40,581 bases of DNA from DAIMZM01 sp036733985 (GTDB taxonomy: Bacteria > Bacillota > Dehalobacteriia > UBA4068), in the NCBI GenBank assembly GCA_036733985.1, contig DAIMZM010000007.1, positions 1 through 40,581 of the forward strand, in the 5' to 3' direction. Under the pieces are notes generated by a model. The model worked only from the letters and a program-made list of their open reading frames with translations. It did no database searches and was not told where the DNA came from. This document shows positions 25,250-32,742 of the stretch, one piece after another; position 1 is the first letter of the stretch, and each line of letters opens with the position of its first letter. Both the position numbers and the translations under genes were made by a program.

Positions 25250-25577
25250 CCCGTACCTCCAAGCCTGGTTGCAGCCATTATAACATCGGCGGCAAAAACT
25301 GTAAAGCCGCCGGGCCTTTAGCAAAAAGCAGCGAAATCTTTTCGAAAAGCAGGAAAGTATAAAATTATCCCAAGAAAATGCTATATCCTCTGGGATTAAG
25401 CCGATAAAATAGTAAATCATAAAGCGTAATATTTTGAATTTAGCGATTCGTCACATATTTTTAATTTGACTTTAAAGCACCGTTACCAGACATCATTTCC
25501 CCCGTTAAAGACTCGGGTTCATACGGCGGCCCGCTGGCAATCACCGTAAATTTATTATTTGCGAGGAGGATGTCGTC
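25250..25577. promoter_or_regulatory. Divergent control region between the PocR-AraC and corrinoid-protein genes
   Basis: These 328 bases hold no gene. Besides the AraC-gene promoter they contain a perfect 12-base palindrome CTTTTCGAAAAG (25338-25349) and a spaced repeat ATCCCA (25367-25372) / TGGGAT (25391-25396), both possible regulator sites. For the plus strand TTGAAT (25434-25439), 16 bases, TATTTT (25456-25461) is a weak promoter candidate. The long leader before 25578 shows no recognisable cobalamin riboswitch. Confidence 0.45.
25277..25305 (-). promoter_or_regulatory. Strong promoter of the PocR-AraC gene with overlapping inverted repeat
   Basis: On the minus strand TTTACA (300-305 of the 25-kb region) and a perfect TATAAT (25277-25282) are 17 bases apart. 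Transcription would begin about 20 bases before the ATG at 25249. A 7-bp inverted repeat (CGGCGGC, 25287-25293, and GCCGCCG, 25306-25312) covers the spacer and -35 box, as expected for repression or autoregulation. Confidence 0.75.
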
Positions 25578-26207
25578 ATGTTTGAGAAAATTCAAAAGGT
25601 TGTAGAATTTGGCAAGGTGAAAGAAATTGAGGCCGTTGTGCAAAGCGCCCTGGACAACGGACAGGATCCCAATGCGATCCTGAACGCTATGATCAGCGCT
25701 TTGGATCTAATCGGCGAAAGGTTCCAGGCCGGCGAGGTCTTTGTGCCGGAAATGCTGGTATCCGCGCTGACCATGAAGCGTGGCGTGGAATCGCTGAAGC
25801 CTTATCTAGGCGATGGCGGCAATTCCAAACTGGGTAAGATGGTAATCGGCACCGCGGCCGGCGATTTGCACGATATTGGCAAAAACCTGGTGGCCCTGAT
25901 GGTGGAAAGCATTGGCCTGGAAATCATCGACCTGGGTGTGGACGTGCCCAATGAGCGCTTTGTGGAAGCGCTGAAGGCCAATCCCGACTGCCGCTTCGTC
26001 GGCATTTCCACCCTGCTGACCACGACCATGGACGCTATGCGCGATACCGTGGCCGCGATCACCGCCGCCGGCCTCAGGGATCAGGTAGTGATCCTGATCG
26101 GCGGGGCCCCGGTTTCCGCCGCCTTTGCCAAAGAGATCGGCGCTGATATTTACGCATCGGACGCCGGCGCTGCCGCGCAGAAGGTTAAAGAGCTTCTGGC
26201 CAGCTAG
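25578..26207 (+). CDS. Corrinoid methyltransferase protein (MttC/MtbC-type, B12-binding)
   Basis: This 209-residue protein has a helical cap domain (about 1-85) followed by a cobalamin-binding Rossmann domain with the base-off/His-on motif: D96-L-H98-D-I-G101 in AAGDLHDIGKN, with H98 the expected lower cobalt ligand. The later ISTLLTTTM and GGAPVS motifs contact the corrin and nucleotide loop. It would accept a methyl group from an MttB-type enzyme and pass it to the zinc methyltransferase encoded next. Length and domain plan are standard for the family. GAGGAGG lies well placed before the ATG at 25578. Confidence 0.95.
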   Translation: MFEKIQKVVEFGKVKEIEAVVQSALDNGQDPNAILNAMISALDLIGERFQAGEVFVPEMLVSALTMKRGVESLKPYLGDGGNSKLGKMVIGTAAGDLHDIGKNLVALMVESIGLEIIDLGVDVPNERFVEALKANPDCRFVGISTLLTTTMDAMRDTVAAITAAGLRDQVVILIGGAPVSAAFAKEIGADIYASDAGAAAQKVKELLAS

Positions 26208-26210
26208 GCC

Positions 26211-26241
26211 CGCCCCTATGCTGATAATAGGGCGCGTTTTT
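26211..26241 (+). terminator. Intercistronic terminator-like hairpin after the corrinoid-protein gene
   Basis: CGCCCCTAT (26211-26219) pairs with ATAGGGCG (26227-26234) with one bulged base; CG and five T follow. A second fold (TTCCCG 26256-26261 with CGGGAA 26284-26289, enclosing CGCCC/GGGCG) lies just before the next ribosome-binding site. Together they could leave the corrinoid protein more abundant than the methyltransferase. Confidence 0.5.
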
Positions 26242-26308
26242 GCTAACGCTGCCTGTTCCCGTTCGCCCCTCCGGGCGGTCTTCCGGGAAATAAGGAGGAA
26301 ATATTTAT

Positions 26309-27313
26309 ATGAATATGCGCCAATGGGTAAAAGACCAGATCGCCTTGGACATTAAAAAGCCCCTGCCGATCCTGTCTTTTCCCGCAACGCAATTATTGAA
26401 CATCACTGTTGCGGAGCTGATCAGTAACAGCGGCCTCCAAGCCCAGGGCATGAAGGCTGTGGCGGATCGCTGCCCGGCGGCCGCCGCCGTATCATTGATG
26501 GATCTTTCTGTGGAGGCTGAGGCTTTCGGCGCGGAGATCCGGGTGACGGACGACGAGGTGCCCACCGTCATCGGGCATATCATCAACAGCGAAGCGGACG
26601 CCCGGGCCCTGGCTGTGCCTGCCGTGGGCGCGGGCCGCACCGGCCTCTATATTGAGGCCATTGCCCAGGCCCGGCAACTGATCACCGACCGGCCGGTGCT
26701 GGCCGGGGTGATCGGCCCTTTCTCCCTCTCCGGCCGCCTGATCGGCATGACCGAGATCATGGTAAATTGCTATACCGAGCCGGAGCTGGTCCATGCCACC
26801 CTGGAGAAAGCCGCCGCCTTTATCACCGACTACATCAAGGCTTATAAAGCTGCCGGCGCTCAGGGCGTGGTGGTGGCGGAGCCGGCCGCCGGCCTGCTTT
26901 CCGCACAGCTGATGGTGGAATTCTCCGGCAATTACATGAAAACCATCATCGCCGGAACCCAAAGCGACGACTTTGCCGTGTTTTATCATAATTGCGGCAA
27001 TTCCACCAGCCAGATGACCAAGGAGCTGGCGGAGCTGGGGGCCATGGGCTACCATTTCGGCAATGCGGTCAATATGCGGGAGATGCTGGAAAAAATGCCG
27101 GACCAGGTTTTGGTCATGGGCAATCTCAGCCCGGCGGACCTGTTCCGGGGCGGCAATCCCCAGCTGATGCAGGCGGAAACCCTGGGTTTGCTGGAAGACT
27201 GCCGCGGCCATGCCAATTTCACCGTTTCTTCCGGCTGCGATATTCCTCCTGCCAGCAGCTGGGATAATATCGACGCCTTTTTCGCCGCGGTGAACGCTTT
27301 TTATCACAGCTAG
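26309..27313 (+). CDS. MtaA/MtbA/CmuA-type methylcorrinoid methyltransferase (UroD superfamily)
   Basis: This 334-residue TIM-barrel protein of the uroporphyrinogen decarboxylase superfamily carries the zinc-binding pattern of methylcobamide methyltransferases: H227-x-C229 in FYHNCGN and C310 in SSGCDIPP. The spacing is close to that in methanogen MtaA/MtbA. True UroD enzymes lack these ligands, so a methyltransferase role is favoured. In methanogens the acceptor is coenzyme M. In a clostridium it is more likely tetrahydrofolate or another thiol or carrier, which cannot be told from sequence. The ribosome-binding site AAGGAGG stands before ATG 26309. It follows the corrinoid-protein gene by 101 bases. 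Confidence 0.87.
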   Translation: MNMRQWVKDQIALDIKKPLPILSFPATQLLNITVAELISNSGLQAQGMKAVADRCPAAAAVSLMDLSVEAEAFGAEIRVTDDEVPTVIGHIINSEADARALAVPAVGAGRTGLYIEAIAQARQLITDRPVLAGVIGPFSLSGRLIGMTEIMVNCYTEPELVHATLEKAAAFITDYIKAYKAAGAQGVVVAEPAAGLLSAQLMVEFSGNYMKTIIAGTQSDDFAVFYHNCGNSTSQMTKELAELGAMGYHFGNAVNMREMLEKMPDQVLVMGNLSPADLFRGGNPQLMQAETLGLLEDCRGHANFTVSSGCDIPPASSWDNIDAFFAAVNAFYHS

Positions 27314-27370
27314 TTTTTTACCGAAATCTACCACACAAATCTTCCATATTATATAGCCTTCACAGAGAGG

Positions 27371-27401
27371 AACCGGCCCGTGTCTATTGGGGCTGGTTTT
27401 T
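27371..27401 (+). terminator. Rho-independent terminator after the methyltransferase gene
   Basis: AACCGGCCC (27371-27379) pairs with GGGCTGGTT (27390-27398) with one G-T pair and a 10-base loop, followed by a run of T ending at 27401. Confidence 0.75.
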
Positions 27402-27510
27402 GTCTCTTGATACCGGCTATAACAGCCTTGTTGACAGGGCCTGTCCCGGCCTGTAAAATAGAAATGAAGCTTGGCCTTTGAATTTTAATCTGTTTTTAAT
27501 TTTGCCCAAA

Positions 27511-27538
27511 TTGTGCTTGAAGGTTCGTCTGCTATGCT
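27511..27538 (+). promoter_or_regulatory. Promoter of the DUF4342 / two-component operon
   Basis: TTGTGC (27511-27516), 16 bases, then TATGCT (27533-27538) with an upstream TGC giving an extended -10. Transcription would start near 27545, just before GGAGG at 27558-27562. Confidence 0.5.
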
Positions 27539-27570
27539 TAAGCCATAACAAACGAACGGAGGCAACGATC

Positions 27571-28107
27571 ATGATCACATTAGAACAAGTGGAACGGCTC
27601 AGGGAAAAGGCCAATGTCAGCTTTGAGGAAGCCAAGGGGGCTCTGGAAGCCGCTGACGGGGATATGCTGAACGCCCTGATCTACCTGGAGCGGAAGGGCA
27701 AGGTGGCCCCGCCGGAAGGGGGCGGCTACTACAGCAGCCAGCACCAGGCCGAGGAAGAACAGCCCCCCCGGCAGGAAGCCAAATCCCAGCCCAAAGGGGA
27801 GAGCTTCGGCCAGATGATGCGGCGCTTCGGCCGCTTCTGCGGCAGGCTGCTGAACAAGGGCAATACCAATTATCTGGAAGCGGAAAGACTGGGCAACGTG
27901 GTTTTCTCCCTGCCCGTCACCGTAGTGGCGCTGCTGCTGCTCTTCCTCTTCTGGGTCTCGGTGCCCCTGTTCATCATCACCCTGTTCCTGGGCTTCCGCT
28001 ACCGCTTCCGCGGTGATGACCTGGGCCGGGAATCCGTGAACCGGGTCATGGACGGCGCCACCAACGCGGCGGAGGATATCAAGCGCAATTTCAGCGAGAG
28101 CAAATAA
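27571..28107 (+). CDS. DUF4342-containing membrane protein with UBA-like N-terminus
   Basis: This 178-residue protein has three parts. Residues 1-45 form a UBA/TS-N-like three-helix motif (VERLREKANVSFEEAKGALE, then GDMLNALIYLERKG), like that of elongation factor Ts. Residues 48-85 are a polar Gln/Glu/Pro linker. Residues about 95-150 are the DUF4342 core (LEAERLGNVVFSLPVTVVAL and a hydrophobic hairpin of one or two membrane spans). Function is unknown. The ATG at 27571 follows GGAGG, and the longer frame would begin upstream of the promoter. It is 22 bases ahead of the response regulator, so it is probably co-regulated with that system. Confidence 0.8.
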   Translation: MITLEQVERLREKANVSFEEAKGALEAADGDMLNALIYLERKGKVAPPEGGGYYSSQHQAEEEQPPRQEAKSQPKGESFGQMMRRFGRFCGRLLNKGNTNYLEAERLGNVVFSLPVTVVALLLLFLFWVSVPLFIITLFLGFRYRFRGDDLGRESVNRVMDGATNAAEDIKRNFSESK

Positions 28108-28129
28108 ACCCCGGATAAGGCAGGAACAA

Positions 28130-28807
28130 ATGAGCGCGAAAATACTGCTGATCGAAGATGAAGAAAAGCTGGCCCGCTTTGTGGAGCTGGAGCTCTGCTA
28201 CGAGGGTTATACGGTAGTCAAGGCGTTTAACGGCAGGGCAGGCCTGGAGCTTGCCCTGTCCCAGCCTTTTGACCTGGTGCTGCTGGATATCCTGCTGCCG
28301 GAATTGAGCGGCATGGAAGTCCTGCGCCGCATTCGCCGGAGTTCCAGCCTGCCGGTGATCATGCTCACGGCCAGGGACAGTGTGATGGACAAAGTCTCCG
28401 GCCTGGATCTGGGGGCGGATGATTATGTGACCAAGCCCTTTGCTATTGAGGAGTTGCTGGCCCGTATCCGCACCGCTCTCCGGAAAAGCCAGGATAAAGC
28501 GGAGGCGGAAAACCTCTGCAGCGGCAGGGTAAAGCTGGACCCCCTGCGCCGCCTGGTGACAGTGGCCGGGGAGGAAGTGGAGCTGACCAAGCGGGAATTT
28601 GACCTGCTCCATTATTTGCTGAAAAACAAAGGCCTGGTGCTGTCCAGGGAGGCTTTGCTGGAAAATGTCTGGGACTATGACTTTGACGGGGGCAATAATG
28701 CGGTGGACGTCTATATCCGCTTCCTCCGCAGCAAGATCGACGATGTCTTCAATATTAAACTGATTCATACGGTACGGGGCGTGGGTTATGTGATCAAGGA
28801 TGAGTAA
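28130..28807 (+). CDS. OmpR/PhoB-family response regulator
   Basis: This 225-residue protein has a receiver domain with D10 acidic pocket, phospho-acceptor D53 in VLLDILLPE, T80 and K102 in YVTKPF, followed by a winged-helix DNA-binding domain (VELTKREFDLLHYLLKNKG to IHTVRGVGYV). It is the partner of the histidine kinase gene, which it overlaps by eight bases. The regulon is unknown; the adjacent DUF4342 and small membrane protein genes are the first candidates. Confidence 0.95.
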   Translation: MSAKILLIEDEEKLARFVELELCYEGYTVVKAFNGRAGLELALSQPFDLVLLDILLPELSGMEVLRRIRRSSSLPVIMLTARDSVMDKVSGLDLGADDYVTKPFAIEELLARIRTALRKSQDKAEAENLCSGRVKLDPLRRLVTVAGEEVELTKREFDLLHYLLKNKGLVLSREALLENVWDYDFDGGNNAVDVYIRFLRSKIDDVFNIKLIHTVRGVGYVIKDE

Positions 28808-30293
28808 TCAGGCCGGCAATTATGGGGAAACCGGTAAATTCAGCACTTCTATCGTCCGCAAGCTCAGCTCGCGGCTGTTTTTCCGTGCCCTGGGCCTGTT
28901 CCTTTCCCTGGATATCCTGCTCTGCCTGCTGATCAGCGCCTGCCTGCTCATTTATGGCGAAGGCCGGGCCGGGGAAGCTGCCCGGCAACTGGCGGCCGGA
29001 GCCACCCCTGCGGTGGCGCAGGCCAATACCGAAGGCGTTGAAGTCCGCCTCTACCGGGGGGAGCCTCCGGGCATCCGGGTGATCGCCCCCTTTTCCAGCC
29101 TGCTGCCGGCGCCCATCAGCGAAAGCCGCCGCAGCCTGGATTTGCCTGGCCCAGCAGGGGATTCCTGGTTCCAGAGGCTGGATAACCTGGCCTATTTGGT
29201 CTTTTTCCAGCAGGGGGAAAGCACTTATCAAATCGCCGTGCCTTTGGGCGTTTTTTGCCGTTTCTTCCGTTATGCCGCTATCATCCTGCTGATTTATCAG
29301 CTGCTCACCCTGCTTTCCGGCATCTCCAAAAACCAGAGCCTGGCCAGGGAACTGCTGGCCCCCATTTCCCAGCTGGCGGAAGCGGCCCACAGCCTGAACC
29401 GGGCCGGCAGCCAGTTTGATCCGGATAAAATGGCGGCCCTGGCCGGGAAGCTGGAAAACATCAACGCCGCCCGGCTGGACACCCGCATCCAGGTGGACGA
29501 GACCCAGGAGGAATTGCGGAACCTGGCCCAGGCTATCAACGGCATGCTGGACCGGATCAACGCCGCCTACCGGGCCCAGGTACGCTTTGTTTCCGACGCT
29601 TCCCATGAGCTCCGCACGCCGATTTCCGTGATCCAGGGCTATGCCAATCTGCTGGACCGCTGGGGCAAAAACGATCAAAAGACCCTGCAGGAATCCATCA
29701 CCGCCATTAAGGACGAAGCTGCCAATATGAAGGATCTGGTGGAGCAATTGCTGTTCCTGGCCCGGGGGGATAACAACACCATCCGCCTGCAGCCGGAAGC
29801 CATCGACTTGGCCCTGCTGGCCCAGGAAGTGGTCAACGAAACCCAATTAATCGACAGCGGCCATGACTTCCAGGTGCGGGCCCAGCCCCTGCTGATCCAG
29901 GCTGACCGGGCCCTGTTGAAGCAGGCCCTGCGCATTCTGGTGGATAACGCCATCAAATACACGGATCCCGGCGGCCATATCCGGGTGGAGGCCCGGCTGG
30001 ATCAGGCCTGGGCCAGGATCTCCGTGATTGACGACGGCATCGGCATCAGCCCGGAAATCGTGCCCCAGATCTTTGACCGCTTTTACCGGGCGGATGAATC
30101 CCGGGCCAGGGCCACCGGCGGCGCGGGCCTGGGCCTGTCCATTGCCAAATGGATCGCCACCCGCCACGGCGGCCATCTGGAAGTGCTGTCCCGGGCCGGT
30201 ATCGGCACCCAGGTGATGCTGGCCCTGCCTGCCCCGGCAGCCAATCCCCCGTCTTTAACCAATCCGTTAGAAAGCGCGGGTCAATCCGAATGA
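28800..30293 (+). CDS. Membrane sensor histidine kinase
   Basis: This 497-residue kinase has membrane spans near residues 30-53 and 155-175, enclosing an extracytoplasmic sensor of about 100 residues. A HAMP-like region, the phospho-acceptor H269 in SDASHELRTP, the N box LRILVDNAIKYTD, and the ATP lid motifs VIDDGIGISPE and GGAGLGLSIAKWI follow. It would phosphorylate the adjacent OmpR-type regulator. The start at ATG 28800 overlaps the regulator's end, suggesting translational coupling. The stimulus is not evident. Confidence 0.95.
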   Translation: MSNQAGNYGETGKFSTSIVRKLSSRLFFRALGLFLSLDILLCLLISACLLIYGEGRAGEAARQLAAGATPAVAQANTEGVEVRLYRGEPPGIRVIAPFSSLLPAPISESRRSLDLPGPAGDSWFQRLDNLAYLVFFQQGESTYQIAVPLGVFCRFFRYAAIILLIYQLLTLLSGISKNQSLARELLAPISQLAEAAHSLNRAGSQFDPDKMAALAGKLENINAARLDTRIQVDETQEELRNLAQAINGMLDRINAAYRAQVRFVSDASHELRTPISVIQGYANLLDRWGKNDQKTLQESITAIKDEAANMKDLVEQLLFLARGDNNTIRLQPEAIDLALLAQEVVNETQLIDSGHDFQVRAQPLLIQADRALLKQALRILVDNAIKYTDPGGHIRVEARLDQAWARISVIDDGIGISPEIVPQIFDRFYRADESRARATGGAGLGLSIAKWIATRHGGHLEVLSRAGIGTQVMLALPAPAANPPSLTNPLESAGQSE

Positions 30294-30736
30294 GAAAACG
30301 CTTGGGCACACTCCTCTTGCTCCTGATCCTGGCCACCGTCGCCTTGGCTGCTTACGACTATTTCTATGTGGCCGGCAGAGAGATCCCCGGCGTACTAAAG
30401 ATCAACGAAAGCACGGAGATCCGGCTGGGCAAAGACGCTCCGGACGGGACCGGGGCCCGGGAAGTCCTCCTGGGCGAAGAGGGAAAAGCACGGCTGAAAG
30501 CGCTGCTGCTGGATACGGCCTTCCGGCGGGTTTTGGCCAATCTGGTGTATTTTGAGAGACAGGATCAGTATACCATCCGCATCCAGGATCAGGAACAGGC
30601 GCTATACCTGAACATCCATGTCATTGGCAACGACTATATCTCCATCCCCGACCGTTACGGCGGCAAGCATCTGAAAATCCATAATCCCCGCTGGCAAGAA
30701 GAGCTGGAAGCGATATTGTCCCTTTCCCAACCCTGA
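30290..30736 (+). CDS. Small membrane-anchored or secreted protein of unknown function
   Basis: This 148-residue protein has an N-terminal hydrophobic segment (residues 4-21) after MRKR that acts as a signal or anchor. The rest is predicted outside the cell and holds charged beta-rich sequence such as QYTIRIQDQEQALYLNIHV. I recognise no family. The ATG overlaps the histidine kinase stop (ATGA), so it is a third member of the operon and may modulate the kinase's sensor domain or be an accessory of the stress it senses. Confidence 0.75.
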   Translation: MRKRLGTLLLLLILATVALAAYDYFYVAGREIPGVLKINESTEIRLGKDAPDGTGAREVLLGEEGKARLKALLLDTAFRRVLANLVYFERQDQYTIRIQDQEQALYLNIHVIGNDYISIPDRYGGKHLKIHNPRWQEELEAILSLSQP

Positions 30737-30753
30737 GCCAAAGGGACAAAGAA

Positions 30754-30777
30754 GCCCCGGCAGCTTCCAGCCGGGGC
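30754..30777. terminator. Probable bidirectional terminator downstream of the two-component operon
   Basis: GCCCCGGC (30754-30761) pairs perfectly with GCCGGGGC (30770-30777), loop 8. The plus strand continues AAAGTTTT and the minus strand TTCTTTG, so both tails are only moderately T-rich. It lies between the kinase operon and the convergent cysteine-rich peptide gene. Confidence 0.5.
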
Positions 30778-30862
30778 AAAGTTTTGTCAACTCTCTCTCT
30801 ATTACCGGACTCACCAGATTACCAGGCCCCCTGGGTCCGGGCCCGGTCCTGACGCAAAGGCC

Positions 30863-31009
30863 CTAACACCAAGAACGGCAGCCCCAGCTGGAACGGCAGT
30901 CGCAGCGGCAGTTGCAAGTACGGCAGCAGCAGGAGCGGCGGCAGCAGCAGGGATTGAAGAAGGAGTCAAGCGCGGCCACTGTGACCAGTGTCCCTAATAA
31001 ACAGCACAT
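30863..31009 (-). CDS. Cysteine-rich 48-residue peptide
   Basis: This frame encodes 48 residues, 14 of them cysteine. The first 20 residues are a mildly hydrophobic lead (MCCLLGTLVTVAALDSFFNP). The rest is a basic, cysteine-packed tail beginning CCCRRSCCCRTCNCRCDC and ending WGCRSWC, with clustered C-C-C and C-x-C spacing. A good ribosome-binding site (GGGGGTGA) stands five bases before the ATG. On the minus strand a CATATACT element lies 33-40 bases before the ATG and is a weak promoter hint. No family is recognised. Candidates are a metal-binding peptide of metallothionein type, a spore-coat peptide, or a precursor of a modified peptide. The opposite strand reads as Ala/Gln-rich sequence, so a repetitive GCA tract could have produced the pattern by chance; the intact start, ribosome-binding site and flanking terminator argue for a gene. 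Confidence 0.5.
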   Translation of the reverse strand: MCCLLGTLVTVAALDSFFNPCCCRRSCCCRTCNCRCDCRSSWGCRSWC

Positions 31010-31077
31010 CGTATCACCCCCGGCGGATCAGTTCATAATCCAGTATATGCGGTTGGGGACAAAATGTAAGCGGCTTC

Positions 31078-31251
31078 TTAATCCCCTTCATGCTTGTTGA
31101 AATCAATCATGGCAATGGTGATGGCCCGTACAGCATGGCTGAGCAGGGAAAGCATTTCCGAGATATAGATCAGCTCCCGCTTGCTTTTTCCTTCTGATAT
31201 GGCAATGGCCAGCGCGGTCACGGCGGCCACGCTTTTTTGCGCGCTATCCAC
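31078..31251 (-). CDS. Small helical protein, DUF6774-like
   Basis: This is a 57-residue protein, all helical in appearance, with the pattern AAVTALAIAISEGKSKRELIYISEMLSLLSHAV split into two amphipathic helices around EGKSKREL. It resembles the small clostridial DUF6774 family from memory of its VTALA...EGKS..EL pattern; function unknown. Initiation is placed at GTG 31251, eight bases after GAGG; a TTG at 31254 is the alternative. It lies 68 bases upstream of the cysteine-rich peptide gene on the same strand. Confidence 0.6.
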   Translation of the reverse strand: MDSAQKSVAAVTALAIAISEGKSKRELIYISEMLSLLSHAVRAITIAMIDFNKHEGD

Positions 31252-31323
31252 CAATATCACCTCAGAATAATATATTTGCGGCAAAGGCTTTTCATAACCT
31301 TTGTCCTTACGCCCGGCGGAACC

Positions 31324-31353
31324 GAAAAAAACAGCAGCTTTGGCTGCTGTTTT
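31324..31353 (-). terminator. Terminator of the binding-lipoprotein gene
   Basis: ACAGCAGC (31331-31338) pairs with GCTGCTGT (31343-31350), extended by A-T pairs. On the minus strand it is followed by six T. It ends the gene whose stop is at 31386 and isolates it from the small genes downstream. Confidence 0.8.
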
Positions 31354-31385
31354 CTTTGCTGATCTTCAATCTAAATCCGGCCGGT

Positions 31386-32696
31386 TCAATAGGCTTTCTC
31401 ATACTGGCCGCCTACGATACGCACCATATAGCCGGGGAAAACCGTGTTCTGGCCCAAATCGTCAAAATCCACGCTGTTGCCGTAAAGATAAGGCGCGTCG
31501 AAAACCGTATCCTTCAGGATCTGGCTGAGCAGGACGCCGTCGGTGCTGCCCGCGGCCGCCACGGCTTGGGCCAGGACGATGATGGAGGAAAACTCCAGCA
31601 GGGCCGTACTGTCCATATCCTTGCCGGTTTTCTTTTTGTACAGGCTGTTGATATAGCGGAAAATCTCCCCGGTCTGGTCCGCTTCCTTGACCAGGGCCTG
31701 TCCGCCGCCGGCTGCCTGGCCGCTGTTTGGCAAAGGTACGATCATGGTCCCGGCGAAATAATCCAGCCCGTCCGCGCCCACGGCCCGGGCGAATTCCCCG
31801 CTCTGAAAGCCGCCGCTGTAACATAACGCCGCCTGGGGCTGGTATTCGCTGTCCCCGTAAGCCTTGGCGAAGAGGATCAGGTCCTGCAGGGAGCTGGCCT
31901 GGAAAATCGCGTCCGGGCTGTTGCTGATCATCTTTTCCACTTCCACCGCCACATTTTCCGTATCCGGCTCATAGACCACCCGGGCCACCACCTGGAAGCC
32001 GTACTGCTCCGCATAGGTATTGAAAGTGCCCAGCACATGCTGGCCATAGGTATTGTTCATATAAGCGATGGCGATTTTGCTGATGCCCGCGTTCTGGGTT
32101 TGGTTCAAATGCTTCAAATAGGCGAAGAACTGCTGGCTTTCCTGGACGTCCGTGGGGGCCAGGCGGTTGAAATCTTTGGCAAAATCATAGCTGGTCCCAT
32201 CGGTCAGCTTGGCGGTTTTGGCTGAGCCGCAAACCATGGGCAGCTTATGGATATGGGCCCGCTGAGCCGCGGCAGCGGTATGGTCGGTATGATAAGCGCC
32301 GGCCAGAGCCACCACGCCCTGGTCGATCAAATCCTCAGCCGCCCGAGCCGCGGAAAGGACGCTTTCCGCCGAATCCCCATAAACCAGGGCCAGCCGGGCA
32401 TGGCCATAAGCGGCGATGCCGCTGCTCTGGGCCAGATCCCAATCCAAGTCATGCTGATTATTAATGATATCCCCCGCCACTTCCCAGGCAGCCCGGGTAT
32501 TCTCGGCCTGCTCGGCCATGGCGCCGCTCAAAGGCAGCACCCCGCCGATATAAACCGTCTCCGGCACATAGACCTGGGCGTCGATCAGGGCCTGATCCTG
32601 GCTGACCGGGCTTTGGCGGCTGCAGCCGGCAGCCAGGGTGAAAACCAGCAGGGCCAGGAGCCCTATGCAGAGGTATCGGGTCAATCGCTTGTTCAC
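31386..32696 (-). CDS. Branched-chain amino acid-type substrate-binding lipoprotein (LivJ-like)
   Basis: This 436-residue lipoprotein has lipobox LAAGC (C25) followed by a periplasmic-binding-protein type 1 fold. Recognisable elements are VYIGGVLPLSGAMAEQAENT, VALAGAYHTDHTAAAAQRAHIHKLPMVCGSA and IAYMNNTYGQHVLGTF, the signatures of Leu/Ile/Val-type receptors. Translation starts at GTG 32696, five bases after AAGGAGAAGA; an upstream frame would overlap the hydrolase gene. No LivH/M/G/F transporter genes are next to it, so it is an orphan receptor whose permease must lie elsewhere, or it serves a signalling role. It follows the dihydropyrimidinase-like gene by 46 bases and probably forms an operon with it. 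Confidence 0.87.
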   Translation of the reverse strand: MNKRLTRYLCIGLLALLVFTLAAGCSRQSPVSQDQALIDAQVYVPETVYIGGVLPLSGAMAEQAENTRAAWEVAGDIINNQHDLDWDLAQSSGIAAYGHARLALVYGDSAESVLSAARAAEDLIDQGVVALAGAYHTDHTAAAAQRAHIHKLPMVCGSAKTAKLTDGTSYDFAKDFNRLAPTDVQESQQFFAYLKHLNQTQNAGISKIAIAYMNNTYGQHVLGTFNTYAEQYGFQVVARVVYEPDTENVAVEVEKMISNSPDAIFQASSLQDLILFAKAYGDSEYQPQAALCYSGGFQSGEFARAVGADGLDYFAGTMIVPLPNSGQAAGGGQALVKEADQTGEIFRYINSLYKKKTGKDMDSTALLEFSSIIVLAQAVAAAGSTDGVLLSQILKDTVFDAPYLYGNSVDFDDLGQNTVFPGYMVRIVGGQYEKAY

Positions 32697-32742
32697 TGTC
32701 TTCTCCTTTATCAACCGCCGGAAAAACCCAGCCAGGCAGCTG

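Noticed and set aside
25462..25577. Possible cobalamin riboswitch before the corrinoid-protein gene
   Set aside because: No B12-box-like element or recognisable set of paired stems was found; the ligand-sensing AraC-type regulator next to it is a simpler control.
30912..31100. Plus-strand open frame rich in Gln and Arg over the cysteine-rich peptide gene
   Set aside because: It starts inside a GCA-type repetitive tract, has no ribosome-binding site and runs opposite two better-supported small minus-strand genes.
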